Both the position numbers and the translations under genes were made by a program. The notes beneath the pieces are model-generated. The model did no database searches. It saw only the letters and a list, made by a program, of their open reading frames with translations, and had not been told where the DNA came from. From Polynucleobacter antarcticus (lineage in GTDB: Bacteria > Pseudomonadota > Gammaproteobacteria > Burkholderiales > Burkholderiaceae), in the NCBI RefSeq assembly GCF_013307245.1, contig NZ_CP028941.1, positions 496,001 to 560,000 on the forward strand: a stretch of DNA of 64,000 nucleotides. The letters are read 5' to 3'. Of the stretch, positions 56,554 through 64,000 are shown one piece after another. Position 1 is the stretch's first letter, and each line of letters starts with the position of its first letter.

Positions 56554-57273
56554 ATGGCCGGCCATTCGAAATGGGCCAATATTCAACACCGCAAAGGACG
56601 TCAAGACGAAAAGCGCGGAAAGATTTGGACCAAACTCATTAAAGAAATCACTGTTGCCGCCAAATTAGGCGGCGGAGATATTGCCACCAATCCCCGTTTG
56701 CGTCTCGCGATTGATAAGGCTAAAGATTCAAATATGCCGAACGATAACGTTCAGCGGGCAATTCAACGAGGTACTGGTTCGCTTGAGGGTGTCAATTACG
56801 AAGAAATTCGCTACGAGGGTTACGGCATGAACGGGGCAGCAATTATTGTTGACTGCTTAACTGACAACCGCACTCGCACTGTTGCAGAGGTGCGTCATGC
56901 CTTTGCCAAAAATGGTGGCAATATGGGTGCTGAAGGTTCTGTGGCGTTTATGTTTAAACATTGCGGTCAAATGTTATTTGCGCCAGGCACCAATGAAGAC
57001 CAACTCATGGAACTAGCCTTAGATGCTGGTGCAGAAGATGTCATCACCCATGAGGATGGCTCGATTGAGGTGTTAACTCCGGTACCTGATTTTTCTAAGA
57101 TACAAGATGCCTTGAGCAAGGCAGACTTAAAGGCTGAGCTTGCTACCGTTACTATGCGCCCAGAAAATGAAACTGCCCTTGAAGGTGATCATGCTGAAAA
57201 CATGCAAAAATTGTTAGATGCGCTTGAAAACTTAGATGATGTACAAGAAGTATTTACTAATGCTGCACTATAA
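56554..57273 (+). CDS. yebC: YebC/PmpR-family protein
   Basis: A protein of 239 residues starting [23 protein letters not shown], the unmistakable YebC start. YebC-type proteins act as transcriptional regulators and have recently been linked to ribosome function at proline stretches. The in-frame GTG at 56515 would add 13 residues, but the ATG at 56554 fits the family. purD follows 51 bp later. Confidence 0.95.
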   Translation: MAGHSKWANIQHRKGRQDEKRGKIWTKLIKEITVAAKLGGGDIATNPRLRLAIDKAKDSNMPNDNVQRAIQRGTGSLEGVNYEEIRYEGYGMNGAAIIVDCLTDNRTRTVAEVRHAFAKNGGNMGAEGSVAFMFKHCGQMLFAPGTNEDQLMELALDAGAEDVITHEDGSIEVLTPVPDFSKIQDALSKADLKAELATVTMRPENETALEGDHAENMQKLLDALENLDDVQEVFTNAAL

Positions 57274-57324
57274 GTACGCATTGACTTCATTTACTAAATT
57301 TCCTTCACCTTTTAATAGCCCTAC

Positions 57325-58602
57325 ATGAAAATTCTTTTAATTGGATCTGGCGGACGTGAGCATGCTCTCGCATGGAAACTAGCGCAATCCCCCGATGTAC
57401 AAACCGTATTTGTAGCACCAGGCAATGGTGGCACTGCTACAGCTAAGCAAACAACGGCCAACATTCAAAATCTTCCCATCTCCGATCTTCAAGAGCTTGC
57501 GGACTTTGCGAAGCGCGAAAAGATTCACCTGACGGTTGTGGGGCCCGAAGCCCCACTCGCTGCGGGCATTGTGGATGTTTTTCGTATAAATGGCTTGCGT
57601 ATTTTTGGGCCTACTCAGCTAGCCGCCCAATTAGAGTCTTCAAAAGATTTCTCTAAGGCGTTTATGAAACGTCATGGCATCCCAACGGCAGATTATCAAA
57701 CCTTCTCTAGTGCCTTAGAAGCACATGCCTATATCGATGCTCAAGGTGCCCCTATTGTGATTAAAGCCGATGGCTTGGCCGCTGGGAAAGGGGTAGTCGT
57801 CGCTATGGATCTACATGAAGCGCATGCGGCAGTAGACATGATGCTGGCAGACAATAAATTTGGTAATGCTGGCGCACGGGTCGTTATCGAAGAATTTATT
57901 ATTGGCGAAGAAGCCAGTTTTATTGTTTTAGTAGATGGCAAAAATGTATTGGCTTTAGCTACTAGCCAAGACCATAAGCGTTTATTAGATGCCGACCAAG
58001 GGCCCAATACGGGTGGTATGGGCGCTTATTCTCCAGCGCCAGTTGTTACTCCAGAAATTCATGCGCGGGCATTACGCGAAGTGATCATGCCCACTGTCAA
58101 AGGTATGGCGGCAGATGGTATTCCCTACACTGGTTTCTTATATGCCGGCTTAATGATCGCACCAGATGGAAACATCAAGACATTGGAGTTTAATTGCCGC
58201 ATGGGTGATCCAGAAACCCAGCCAATTATGGCGCGCCTGCGTAGTGATCTTGTGAACGCTCTCGATCATGCAGTGGATGGCAAGCTTGATGAAGTGGAGT
58301 TAGATTGGGACCGTCGCACTGCCTTAGGCGTAGTGCTAGCAGCCCATCTGTATCCAGATAGCCCTCGCAGTGGCGATGTCATTACTGGTATTCCGGCAGA
58401 CACAGATAATCAACTCACGTTTCATGCTGGGACCATATTCAAGGATGGTCAGCTGCTCACCTCAGGTGGTCGAGTCCTCTGTGTTGTTGGACTATCTGAT
58501 ACTGTTCGCGGCGCACAACAAAAAGCCTACGAGGCTATTTCTCAGATTCAATTTGATGGCATGCAGTATCGCCAGGATATTGGCTATCGCGCTCTGAAAT
58601 AA
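57325..58602 (+). CDS. purD: Phosphoribosylamine-glycine ligase
   Basis: The 425-residue ATP-grasp enzyme joins 5-phosphoribosylamine and glycine in purine synthesis. MKILLIGSGGREHALAWKLA and the GLAAGKGVVVA P-loop are clear; TLEFNCRMGDPETQ gives metal ligands. A 22-codon divergent piece of this gene's homologue lies at 52203-52268. Gene order yebC-purD-hemF-nadD is continuous and same-strand. Confidence 0.96.
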   Translation: MKILLIGSGGREHALAWKLAQSPDVQTVFVAPGNGGTATAKQTTANIQNLPISDLQELADFAKREKIHLTVVGPEAPLAAGIVDVFRINGLRIFGPTQLAAQLESSKDFSKAFMKRHGIPTADYQTFSSALEAHAYIDAQGAPIVIKADGLAAGKGVVVAMDLHEAHAAVDMMLADNKFGNAGARVVIEEFIIGEEASFIVLVDGKNVLALATSQDHKRLLDADQGPNTGGMGAYSPAPVVTPEIHARALREVIMPTVKGMAADGIPYTGFLYAGLMIAPDGNIKTLEFNCRMGDPETQPIMARLRSDLVNALDHAVDGKLDEVELDWDRRTALGVVLAAHLYPDSPRSGDVITGIPADTDNQLTFHAGTIFKDGQLLTSGGRVLCVVGLSDTVRGAQQKAYEAISQIQFDGMQYRQDIGYRALK

Positions 58603-58638
58603 TTAATATAAACATCTCACACTTAAAGGTCGCCATCC

Positions 58639-59592
58639 TTGTCATCCCCTCAATCTAACGAATCTACCCAGCACACGCACATTGATATTGCTGCTCTCAA
58701 GACCTATTTTTTAGGCTTGCAAGATCGGATTACGACTGCAATGAGTGCCATAGATGGCAAAACATTTTCTGTGGATGCCTGGGACAAGCCTGAGGATAGC
58801 AAGCTGAAGGGTTATGGCCGTACCTGCACTCTTGATCAGGGCAATATTTTAGAGAAGGGGGGCGTAGGCTTCTCTCACGTCCGTGGCGATCAAATGCCAC
58901 CCTCCGCCTCACACCATCGCCCCGAACTTGCCGGACGCAGTTTTGAAGCGATGGGGGTTTCCTTAGTATTTCATCCTCACAATCCTAAAGTACCCACAAC
59001 TCATATGAATGTGCGCTGTTTTATTGCACAAGCCCCAGATAAAGATCCCGTCTGGTGGTTTGGTGGCGGCTTTGATCTCACCCCTTACTATGGTGTCGAT
59101 GAGGATTGCAGGCATTTTCATCAAAGCGCGAAGGATGCTCTAGATCCCTTTGGTACAGAGCTCTATCCGCGCTTTAAAAAATGGTGTGATGAATATTTTT
59201 ATTTAAAACACCGTGACGAACCTCGTGGCATTGGCGGTGTTTTCTTTGATGACTTTAATAGCCTAGGCTTTGAACAAAGCTTTGCGATGACACGTGCTGT
59301 AGGTGATGCCTTTATCAAGGCTTATATACCGATTGTGGAGCGTCGCCACCAAGATAGCTTTACACCTGAAGAAAAAGCATTTCAGGAATATCGTCGCGGT
59401 CGCTATGTTGAATACAATTTGCTATTTGATCGTGGCACTATCTTTGGTTTGCATTCAGGTGGTCGCACTGAATCCATTCTCATGTCAATGCCGCCGGTAG
59501 TGCAGTGGTGGTACAACTGGCAACCCAAGCCAGGTACGCCTGAAGCGAAGTTGTATGACTACTACCTCAAGCCACGAGACTGGTTAGTCTAA
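58639..59592 (+). CDS. hemF: Oxygen-dependent coproporphyrinogen III oxidase
   Basis: The 317-residue enzyme turns coproporphyrinogen III to protoporphyrinogen IX with O2. [25 protein letters not shown] and [15 protein letters not shown] are family motifs. The start is a TTG at 58639-58641 ([10 protein letters not shown]), because no ATG exists before the domain; an AAAGG ribosome-binding site precedes it. nadD starts directly after its stop codon. Confidence 0.94.
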   Translation: MSSPQSNESTQHTHIDIAALKTYFLGLQDRITTAMSAIDGKTFSVDAWDKPEDSKLKGYGRTCTLDQGNILEKGGVGFSHVRGDQMPPSASHHRPELAGRSFEAMGVSLVFHPHNPKVPTTHMNVRCFIAQAPDKDPVWWFGGGFDLTPYYGVDEDCRHFHQSAKDALDPFGTELYPRFKKWCDEYFYLKHRDEPRGIGGVFFDDFNSLGFEQSFAMTRAVGDAFIKAYIPIVERRHQDSFTPEEKAFQEYRRGRYVEYNLLFDRGTIFGLHSGGRTESILMSMPPVVQWWYNWQPKPGTPEAKLYDYYLKPRDWLV

Positions 59593-60306
59593 ATGGCTGT
59601 TCAAGCTCAAAACGCATCACAAAAAATCGGTATTCTTGGTGGCACCTTTGATCCACCACATTTAGGGCATATCAAGCTTGCTACGCATTTTTCAAAATTA
59701 CTGCATCTCGATCAATTACTACTCATACCCAGTGGTGAGCCCTGGCAAAAAGGGGTGGATATTACTCCGGCAAATATACGTCTTCAACTCACCCAAGCTG
59801 CAGGGCTAGATTTAGCGCAGGCCTTTATTCATTCAAAGATAAATACCGCTATTACGGTTGATCGAATAGAAATAGAACGTTCTGGTCCGAGCTATGCCAT
59901 TGATACTGCCAAAGCACTTAGAGCGCATTGGGGGATGGATGCAAGCTTAATATGGCTTATGGGGGCCGACGCCTTCAATCAGCTTCCCACCTGGAACTCC
60001 TGGAAGCACTTACTCAATTACGTCAATTTGGCTGTAGCCAGCAGGCCAAATCATCCGATGGGCACGGAGATTCAACCTGAATTGACTGAATTTCTCAATC
60101 AACATCTATGTATCGACCCAGAGACCCTTGAAAATAGCCGATTTGGCCGCATTTACATAGATGACAGTCTTGCAGTCGACCTATCATCCACCCATCTGCG
60201 AAATCAACTCAACCGTGCTGATCGGAGTCTCATCACACCTGAACATATTCCCGCTCGTACTTTAGAGCGTATTACAACACTAGGCTTATACAAACAATCG
60301 AGCTAA
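59593..60306 (+). CDS. nadD: Nicotinate-nucleotide adenylyltransferase
   Basis: A 237-residue NAD synthesis enzyme; GGTFDPPHLGHIKLA is the HxGH nucleotidyltransferase motif and DLSSTHLR the second site (ISSTxIR type). Its ATG directly follows the hemF stop. It leads into rsfS and rlmH, the usual nadD-rsfS-rlmH cluster. Confidence 0.92.
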   Translation: MAVQAQNASQKIGILGGTFDPPHLGHIKLATHFSKLLHLDQLLLIPSGEPWQKGVDITPANIRLQLTQAAGLDLAQAFIHSKINTAITVDRIEIERSGPSYAIDTAKALRAHWGMDASLIWLMGADAFNQLPTWNSWKHLLNYVNLAVASRPNHPMGTEIQPELTEFLNQHLCIDPETLENSRFGRIYIDDSLAVDLSSTHLRNQLNRADRSLITPEHIPARTLERITTLGLYKQSS

Positions 60307-60363
60307 GATCACCCTAACATCAGATATCTTAGAAAACATTAAAGAATAAATATTAAAGAAAAT

Positions 60364-60756
60364 ATGGACTTAACAAAATTACAACGGGTCGTCATTGACG
60401 CACTAGAAGACGTAAAAGCACAAGATATTCGTGTATATGACACTACGAAACTGACTGATTTATTTGATCGCGTCATCATTGCCACAGGCTCAAGCAATCG
60501 GCAAACGCGCTCATTGGCCATGTCTGTTAAAGAAGAGGTCAATGCCAAAGGTGGTGAAGTTATCTCCGTTGAAGGCCTCGAGACCGGTGAATGGGTATTG
60601 GTAGATTGTGGCGATATCGTGGTACATATTTTGCAACCGGCATTACGCGCCTACTATCAGCTAGAAGGTATGTGGGGCGCAAAACCTGTACGCGTGAAAT
60701 TGGCGGCGGATAAAGGTCTTGTCAAAGCTAGTGAGTCTGAGGACGACGAAGCGTAG
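60364..60756 (+). CDS. rsfS: Ribosomal silencing factor RsfS
   Basis: A 130-residue protein that binds uL14 and blocks joining of the ribosomal subunits under starvation. FDRVIIATGSSNRQTRSLA and EGLETGEWVLVDCGDIVVHI are typical. rlmH starts 10 bp later. Confidence 0.94.
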   Translation: MDLTKLQRVVIDALEDVKAQDIRVYDTTKLTDLFDRVIIATGSSNRQTRSLAMSVKEEVNAKGGEVISVEGLETGEWVLVDCGDIVVHILQPALRAYYQLEGMWGAKPVRVKLAADKGLVKASESEDDEA

Positions 60757-60766
60757 TCACTAAAAA

Positions 60767-61210
60767 ATGCGTTTAACCATCGTTTCAGTTGGCCACAAAA
60801 TGCCAGACTGGGTTGCTACTGCTACTCAGGACTATGTAAAACGCATGCCAGCTGATTGCAGTATTGATATAAAAGAGATTAAGCCCGATCTCACTCCGGC
60901 TAAGGAAGCTACCAAAATAGCGGCTGCGATTCCAAAGGGTTCACGGGTCATTGCACTTGACGAACGTGGCAAAGATCAAAGCACCCAAAATCTTGCAACT
61001 CAACTAGCAAGCTGGCGCCAGGAGGGCTTTGACATCACCTTTTTGATTGGTGGCGCCGATGGATTAGATGCCAGCTTGAAAGATAATGCGCACGCTATGT
61101 GGCGCCTATCGAGCTTAACGCTACCGCATGCCATGGCAAGAGTCTTATTGGTAGAGCAACTCTACCGTGCATGGACTATTCTGCAAGGCCATCCATATCA
61201 TCGCGAGTAA
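60767..61210 (+). CDS. rlmH: 23S rRNA pseudouridine-1915 N3-methyltransferase
   Basis: The 147-residue SPOUT-family protein has IGGADGLD (SAM knot) and the C-terminal LLVEQLYRAWTILQGHPYHRE, with MRLTIVSVGHKMPDWV at the start. It methylates position 1915 in helix 69. maf begins 10 bp after its stop. Confidence 0.95.
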   Translation: MRLTIVSVGHKMPDWVATATQDYVKRMPADCSIDIKEIKPDLTPAKEATKIAAAIPKGSRVIALDERGKDQSTQNLATQLASWRQEGFDITFLIGGADGLDASLKDNAHAMWRLSSLTLPHAMARVLLVEQLYRAWTILQGHPYHRE

Positions 61211-61220
61211 GTCCGTTTTT

Positions 61221-61853
61221 ATGTTCAGCTATGTTTATCTTGCATCACAAAGCCCAAGACGCCAAGAGCTACTTAAGCAAATAGGGGTTCGCTTTGAAAT
61301 GCTGACGGCACAAGCAGGTGAAGATACCGAAAGCATTGAAATCCCCCTCTTCCACGAAAAGGCACGTGACTATGTTGAGCGTGTAGTGCTTGCCAAAAGT
61401 GCTGTGGCATTGGAACGCTGGCATCAGAGTGATAAACCATGGGCGCCAATTTTATGTGCCGATACGACAGTCAGCTTGCCTGGTAGCCCAGATGGAGAAA
61501 TCCTTGGTAAACCAAGCGATGCACAAGATGCAGCACGTATCTTAAGTATGTTGAGCGATAAGACACATGAAGTGCTTACCGCGGTTGCATTGACAATAGA
61601 CCCTGATAGCCAGCCACTATATCTAGTGCAGGTATCTGAAGTGCAATTTGCCCGCCTATCCAAAGAGCACATTCAGGCCTATATCGCTAGTGGCGAACCT
61701 TTTGGAAAGGCTGGTGCCTATGGAATTCAGGGGCTTGGAGGTGCTTTTATTCCCTCAATCAAAGGTAGCTATAGCGGTATTATGGGACTACCGCTCTTTG
61801 AAGTTCAGCAATTGTTAGATTTTGCCAAAGTCACTAAAGCCACTCGCATATGA
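61221..61853 (+). CDS. Maf-family nucleotide pyrophosphatase
   Basis: A protein of about 210 residues with SQSPRRQELLKQIGV, CADTTVSLPG and GKPSDAQDAARIL, all Maf motifs. Maf hydrolyses non-canonical or excess dTTP/UTP-type nucleotides. A longer frame from 61167 overlaps rlmH; the ATG at 61221 (MFSYVYLASQ) is preferred. It overlaps rng by 4 bp (ATGA). Confidence 0.92.
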   Translation: MFSYVYLASQSPRRQELLKQIGVRFEMLTAQAGEDTESIEIPLFHEKARDYVERVVLAKSAVALERWHQSDKPWAPILCADTTVSLPGSPDGEILGKPSDAQDAARILSMLSDKTHEVLTAVALTIDPDSQPLYLVQVSEVQFARLSKEHIQAYIASGEPFGKAGAYGIQGLGGAFIPSIKGSYSGIMGLPLFEVQQLLDFAKVTKATRI

Positions 61854-63313
61854 ATGAAGAAATTCTCATTAACATTACCCCCCAAGAAACCCGGGTAGCG
61901 CTCATTCAACATGGTGCGGTTCAAGAGCTGCAGATTGAGCGCACTCGCCAACGTGGCATTGTGGGCAATATCTATTTAGCAAAAGTAGCCCGGGTACTAC
62001 CGGGTATGCAATCTGCTTTTATTGAAATTGGTCTGGAGCGTACTGCTTTTATGCATGTAGCTGACATGGCACAGAACAATCCACAAGCCCAAATAGAAAA
62101 GTTGCTCTTTGAGGGGCAGAATGTATTAGTACAAGTCCTCAAAGATCCATTGGGTACCAAAGGTGCCCGCCTCACTACGCAACTAAGTATTGCTGGGCGT
62201 AATTTAGTCTATTTGCCACCAGCAGGCTCTGACCCCGCCTCTGAAAAATATATTGGCGTATCCCAAAGAATTGACCAGCCAGAAGAGCGAGAAGCTATCA
62301 AAGCGCGACTTGCAGGACTCATGCCTACAGATGAACAAGGTGGAATTATTGTGCGCACGAGCGCTCAAGATGCCAGTGATACCGAGTTAAAGCATGATTT
62401 GCACTACCTACGCACTACTTGGGAGAAGATTCGGGAGGCAGTCAATCACAGTGCTGCTCCAAGCTTGTTGTATCAAGACCTCAGCCTAGCTGAGCGAGTA
62501 CTGCGCGACGTTGCCAGCGAAACCACAAGCCAAATTCGAGTGGATTCTGCCGAAAACTTTGAAAAGCTCAAAGGATTTGCTGCTTTGTATATGCCCAATC
62601 TTTTAAACAAACTGACATTGCATCGTGGTGAGCGTGCCCTATTTGATTTATTTGATGTGGATACTGAAATTAATAAAGCACTTGGGAGAAGAGTGGATCT
62701 CAAATCCGGTGGCTACCTCATGATTGATCAAACTGAGTCAATGACGACCATCGATGTCAATACTGGCAGCTATGTTGGCGCCCGAAATTTAGATGACACC
62801 GTTTATAAAACGAATTTAGAGGCTGCCCACGCGCTGGCACGTCAATTGCGTTTACGTAATTTAGGTGGAATCATCATTATTGACTTCATTGATATGATTG
62901 GAAAAGATCATCAAGAGTTTGTATTGAACGAGTTGAATCGGAATTTAGAGCGTGATCATGCCCGCACCTCAGTCAGTGGATTTTCATCTTTAGGATTAGT
63001 CGAGATGACGCGTAAGCGCACACGAGAGTCACTTGCCCATATCACCTGTGAGCCCTGTGCTACCTGCCAAGGCAAAGGTGAGATTAAAACGCCACAAACC
63101 ATTTGCTATGAAATCCTTCGCGAAATTGTGCGGGAACATCGCCAATTTAATCCACGAGAATTTAGAATTGTGGCCGCACCAGATGTGATTGATCTCTTTT
63201 TAGAGGAAGAGAATCAATTCTTGGCTCAGCTTGGTGACTTTATTAACAAGCCCATTAAGCTCCAAGCAGAGGGTAGCTTCCGCCAAGAGCAATACGATAT
63301 TGTTTTAAGCTAA
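61850..63313 (+). CDS. rng: Ribonuclease G
   Basis: The 487-residue endoribonuclease (RNase E/G family) matures 5' ends of 16S rRNA. It has MNEEILINITPQETRVALI, an S1 domain (GNIYLAKVARVLPGMQSAFIEIG) and catalytic Asp sites MTTIDVNTG and IIIDFIDM. The zinc-link motif CEPCATCQGKG is present near the C-terminus. Short length without the RNase E scaffold supports RNase G. Confidence 0.94.
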   Translation: MNEEILINITPQETRVALIQHGAVQELQIERTRQRGIVGNIYLAKVARVLPGMQSAFIEIGLERTAFMHVADMAQNNPQAQIEKLLFEGQNVLVQVLKDPLGTKGARLTTQLSIAGRNLVYLPPAGSDPASEKYIGVSQRIDQPEEREAIKARLAGLMPTDEQGGIIVRTSAQDASDTELKHDLHYLRTTWEKIREAVNHSAAPSLLYQDLSLAERVLRDVASETTSQIRVDSAENFEKLKGFAALYMPNLLNKLTLHRGERALFDLFDVDTEINKALGRRVDLKSGGYLMIDQTESMTTIDVNTGSYVGARNLDDTVYKTNLEAAHALARQLRLRNLGGIIIIDFIDMIGKDHQEFVLNELNRNLERDHARTSVSGFSSLGLVEMTRKRTRESLAHITCEPCATCQGKGEIKTPQTICYEILREIVREHRQFNPREFRIVAAPDVIDLFLEEENQFLAQLGDFINKPIKLQAEGSFRQEQYDIVLS

Positions 63314-63332
63314 TTACTAATAGGAGGCATTT

Positions 63333-64000
63333 TTGAATATTCTATTAACAGGTGGAATGGGTTATATAGGTAGTCATACGGCTACATTGCTCGCAACTGC
63401 TGGTCATCAGGTTCATATTTACGATAATCTTTGCAATAGTAATATCGAGACTCTAGCTCGAATTAAAAAAATCACATCTAAAGATATAGCTTTCACTCAT
63501 GCAGATATTCGTGACACTAAAAAGCTGACTCAAGTATTGCAAGATGAAAATATTGATGCAGTGATTCATTTAGCGGGATTGAAGGCTGTTGGTGAGTCAT
63601 CTAAAAATCCCATTGATTACTACGCCAATAATGTACAAGGTAGTATTAGTCTAATTCAGGCAATGCAAGCTTCCAATATCAAAACCTTGGTCTTCAGTAG
63701 CAGCGCAACTGTCTATGGCGACCCCGTATATCTTCCTTACGATGAAGATCACCCTACTTCTCCCACCAATCCCTACGGTCAGAATAAACTGCATATAGAA
63801 GAAATGCTTCAAGATTTAGCTGTAAGCGATGCTGCCTGGAAGATTGCCTGCCTCAGATACTTTAATCCTGTCGGCGCTCATGAATCTGGCCTGATTGGAG
63901 AGGATCCTAATGGTATTCCTAACAATTTAATGCCCGTGATTGGCCAAGTAGTTACTGGAAAATTGTCATCTTTAAATATTTTTGGTGATGACTATGACAC
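63333..64000 (+). CDS. galE: UDP-glucose 4-epimerase (partial)
   Basis: The first 222 codons of a short-chain dehydrogenase-family epimerase that interconverts UDP-glucose and UDP-galactose. GGMGYIGSHTA is the NAD loop, SSSATVYG is the catalytic Ser/Thr region and YGQNK is the YxxxK pair. The start is TTG at 63333-63335, placed after TAGGAGG (63321-63327), a strong ribosome-binding site. The gene runs off the window. It is separated from rng by 19 bp and may be cotranscribed. Confidence 0.9.
   Translation, partial: MNILLTGGMGYIGSHTATLLATAGHQVHIYDNLCNSNIETLARIKKITSKDIAFTHADIRDTKKLTQVLQDENIDAVIHLAGLKAVGESSKNPIDYYANNVQGSISLIQAMQASNIKTLVFSSSATVYGDPVYLPYDEDHPTSPTNPYGQNKLHIEEMLQDLAVSDAAWKIACLRYFNPVGAHESGLIGEDPNGIPNNLMPVIGQVVTGKLSSLNIFGDDYD

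Overview
The window looks like chromosome of a freshwater betaproteobacterium of the Polynucleobacter type (Burkholderiaceae). This rests on gene content and order: a DUF3460 gene next to scpA and panC, zapA followed by 6S RNA, orphan Bug/TctC solute receptors, CoA-transferase and malonate genes, and compact, often overlapping genes. The assignment comes from remembered family traits, not from a database search.

Layout. 1-8.9 kb: 3' end of a probable cyanophycin synthetase, fbp, a VapBC-type toxin-antitoxin pair, pepN, a GDT1-type Mn/Ca exporter, alanine dehydrogenase with an amino-acid permease, and tcdA. 8.9-16.4 kb: pdxH, msrA, an aldehyde dehydrogenase, a LysE exporter, rhlE, ubiC, hemD and hemC. 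16.5-20 kb: argH plus a TRAP QM transporter pair. 20-27.7 kb: an AdiA-like decarboxylase, dcd, fdhD, metG, DUF3460, scpA and panC. 27.7-34.4 kb: an oxalate-degradation locus (oxc, two frc genes, a PAS protein, a 10-formyl-THF hydrolase-like protein) with a cysteine-free Crp/Fnr regulator and an Fnr-type operator in front of oxc. 34.4-39.6 kb: a cobalamin riboswitch followed by btuB-btuF-btuC-btuD. 39.6-41.2 kb: a coiled-coil gene, zapA, 6S RNA and a TSUP permease, all touching or overlapping. 41.3-45.2 kb: a malonate cluster (matB, Bug receptor, malonyl-CoA decarboxylase). 45.4-51.6 kb: lgt, holC, pepA, then divergent lptF-lptG and a CysB-like regulator, and an SMR exporter. 52.1-56.4 kb: a small catabolic island (Bug receptor, otnC, otnK, ltnD) between two identical tRNA-Leu(CAA) genes. 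56.5-64 kb: a housekeeping run, yebC, purD, hemF, nadD, rsfS, rlmH, maf, rng and the start of a galE-like gene.

The observations most worth following are these. (1) The island at 52.1-56.4 kb lies between 97-bp exact direct repeats carrying the tRNA-Leu gene. Just inside the left repeat is a 22-codon remnant of purD. It matches the intact purD at 21 of 22 residues but differs in 19 of 22 codons, almost always at the third base, as expected of a scar from a foreign purD. (2) In the oxalate locus, an Fnr-type palindrome sits exactly where a class II activator site would, and the neighbouring regulator has an Fnr-like recognition helix but no cysteine. The locus also carries a stand-alone protein that resembles the hydrolase domain of 10-formyltetrahydrofolate dehydrogenase more than tRNA formyltransferase. 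(3) The 6S RNA gene overlaps the end of zapA and ends only a few bases before the next start codon.
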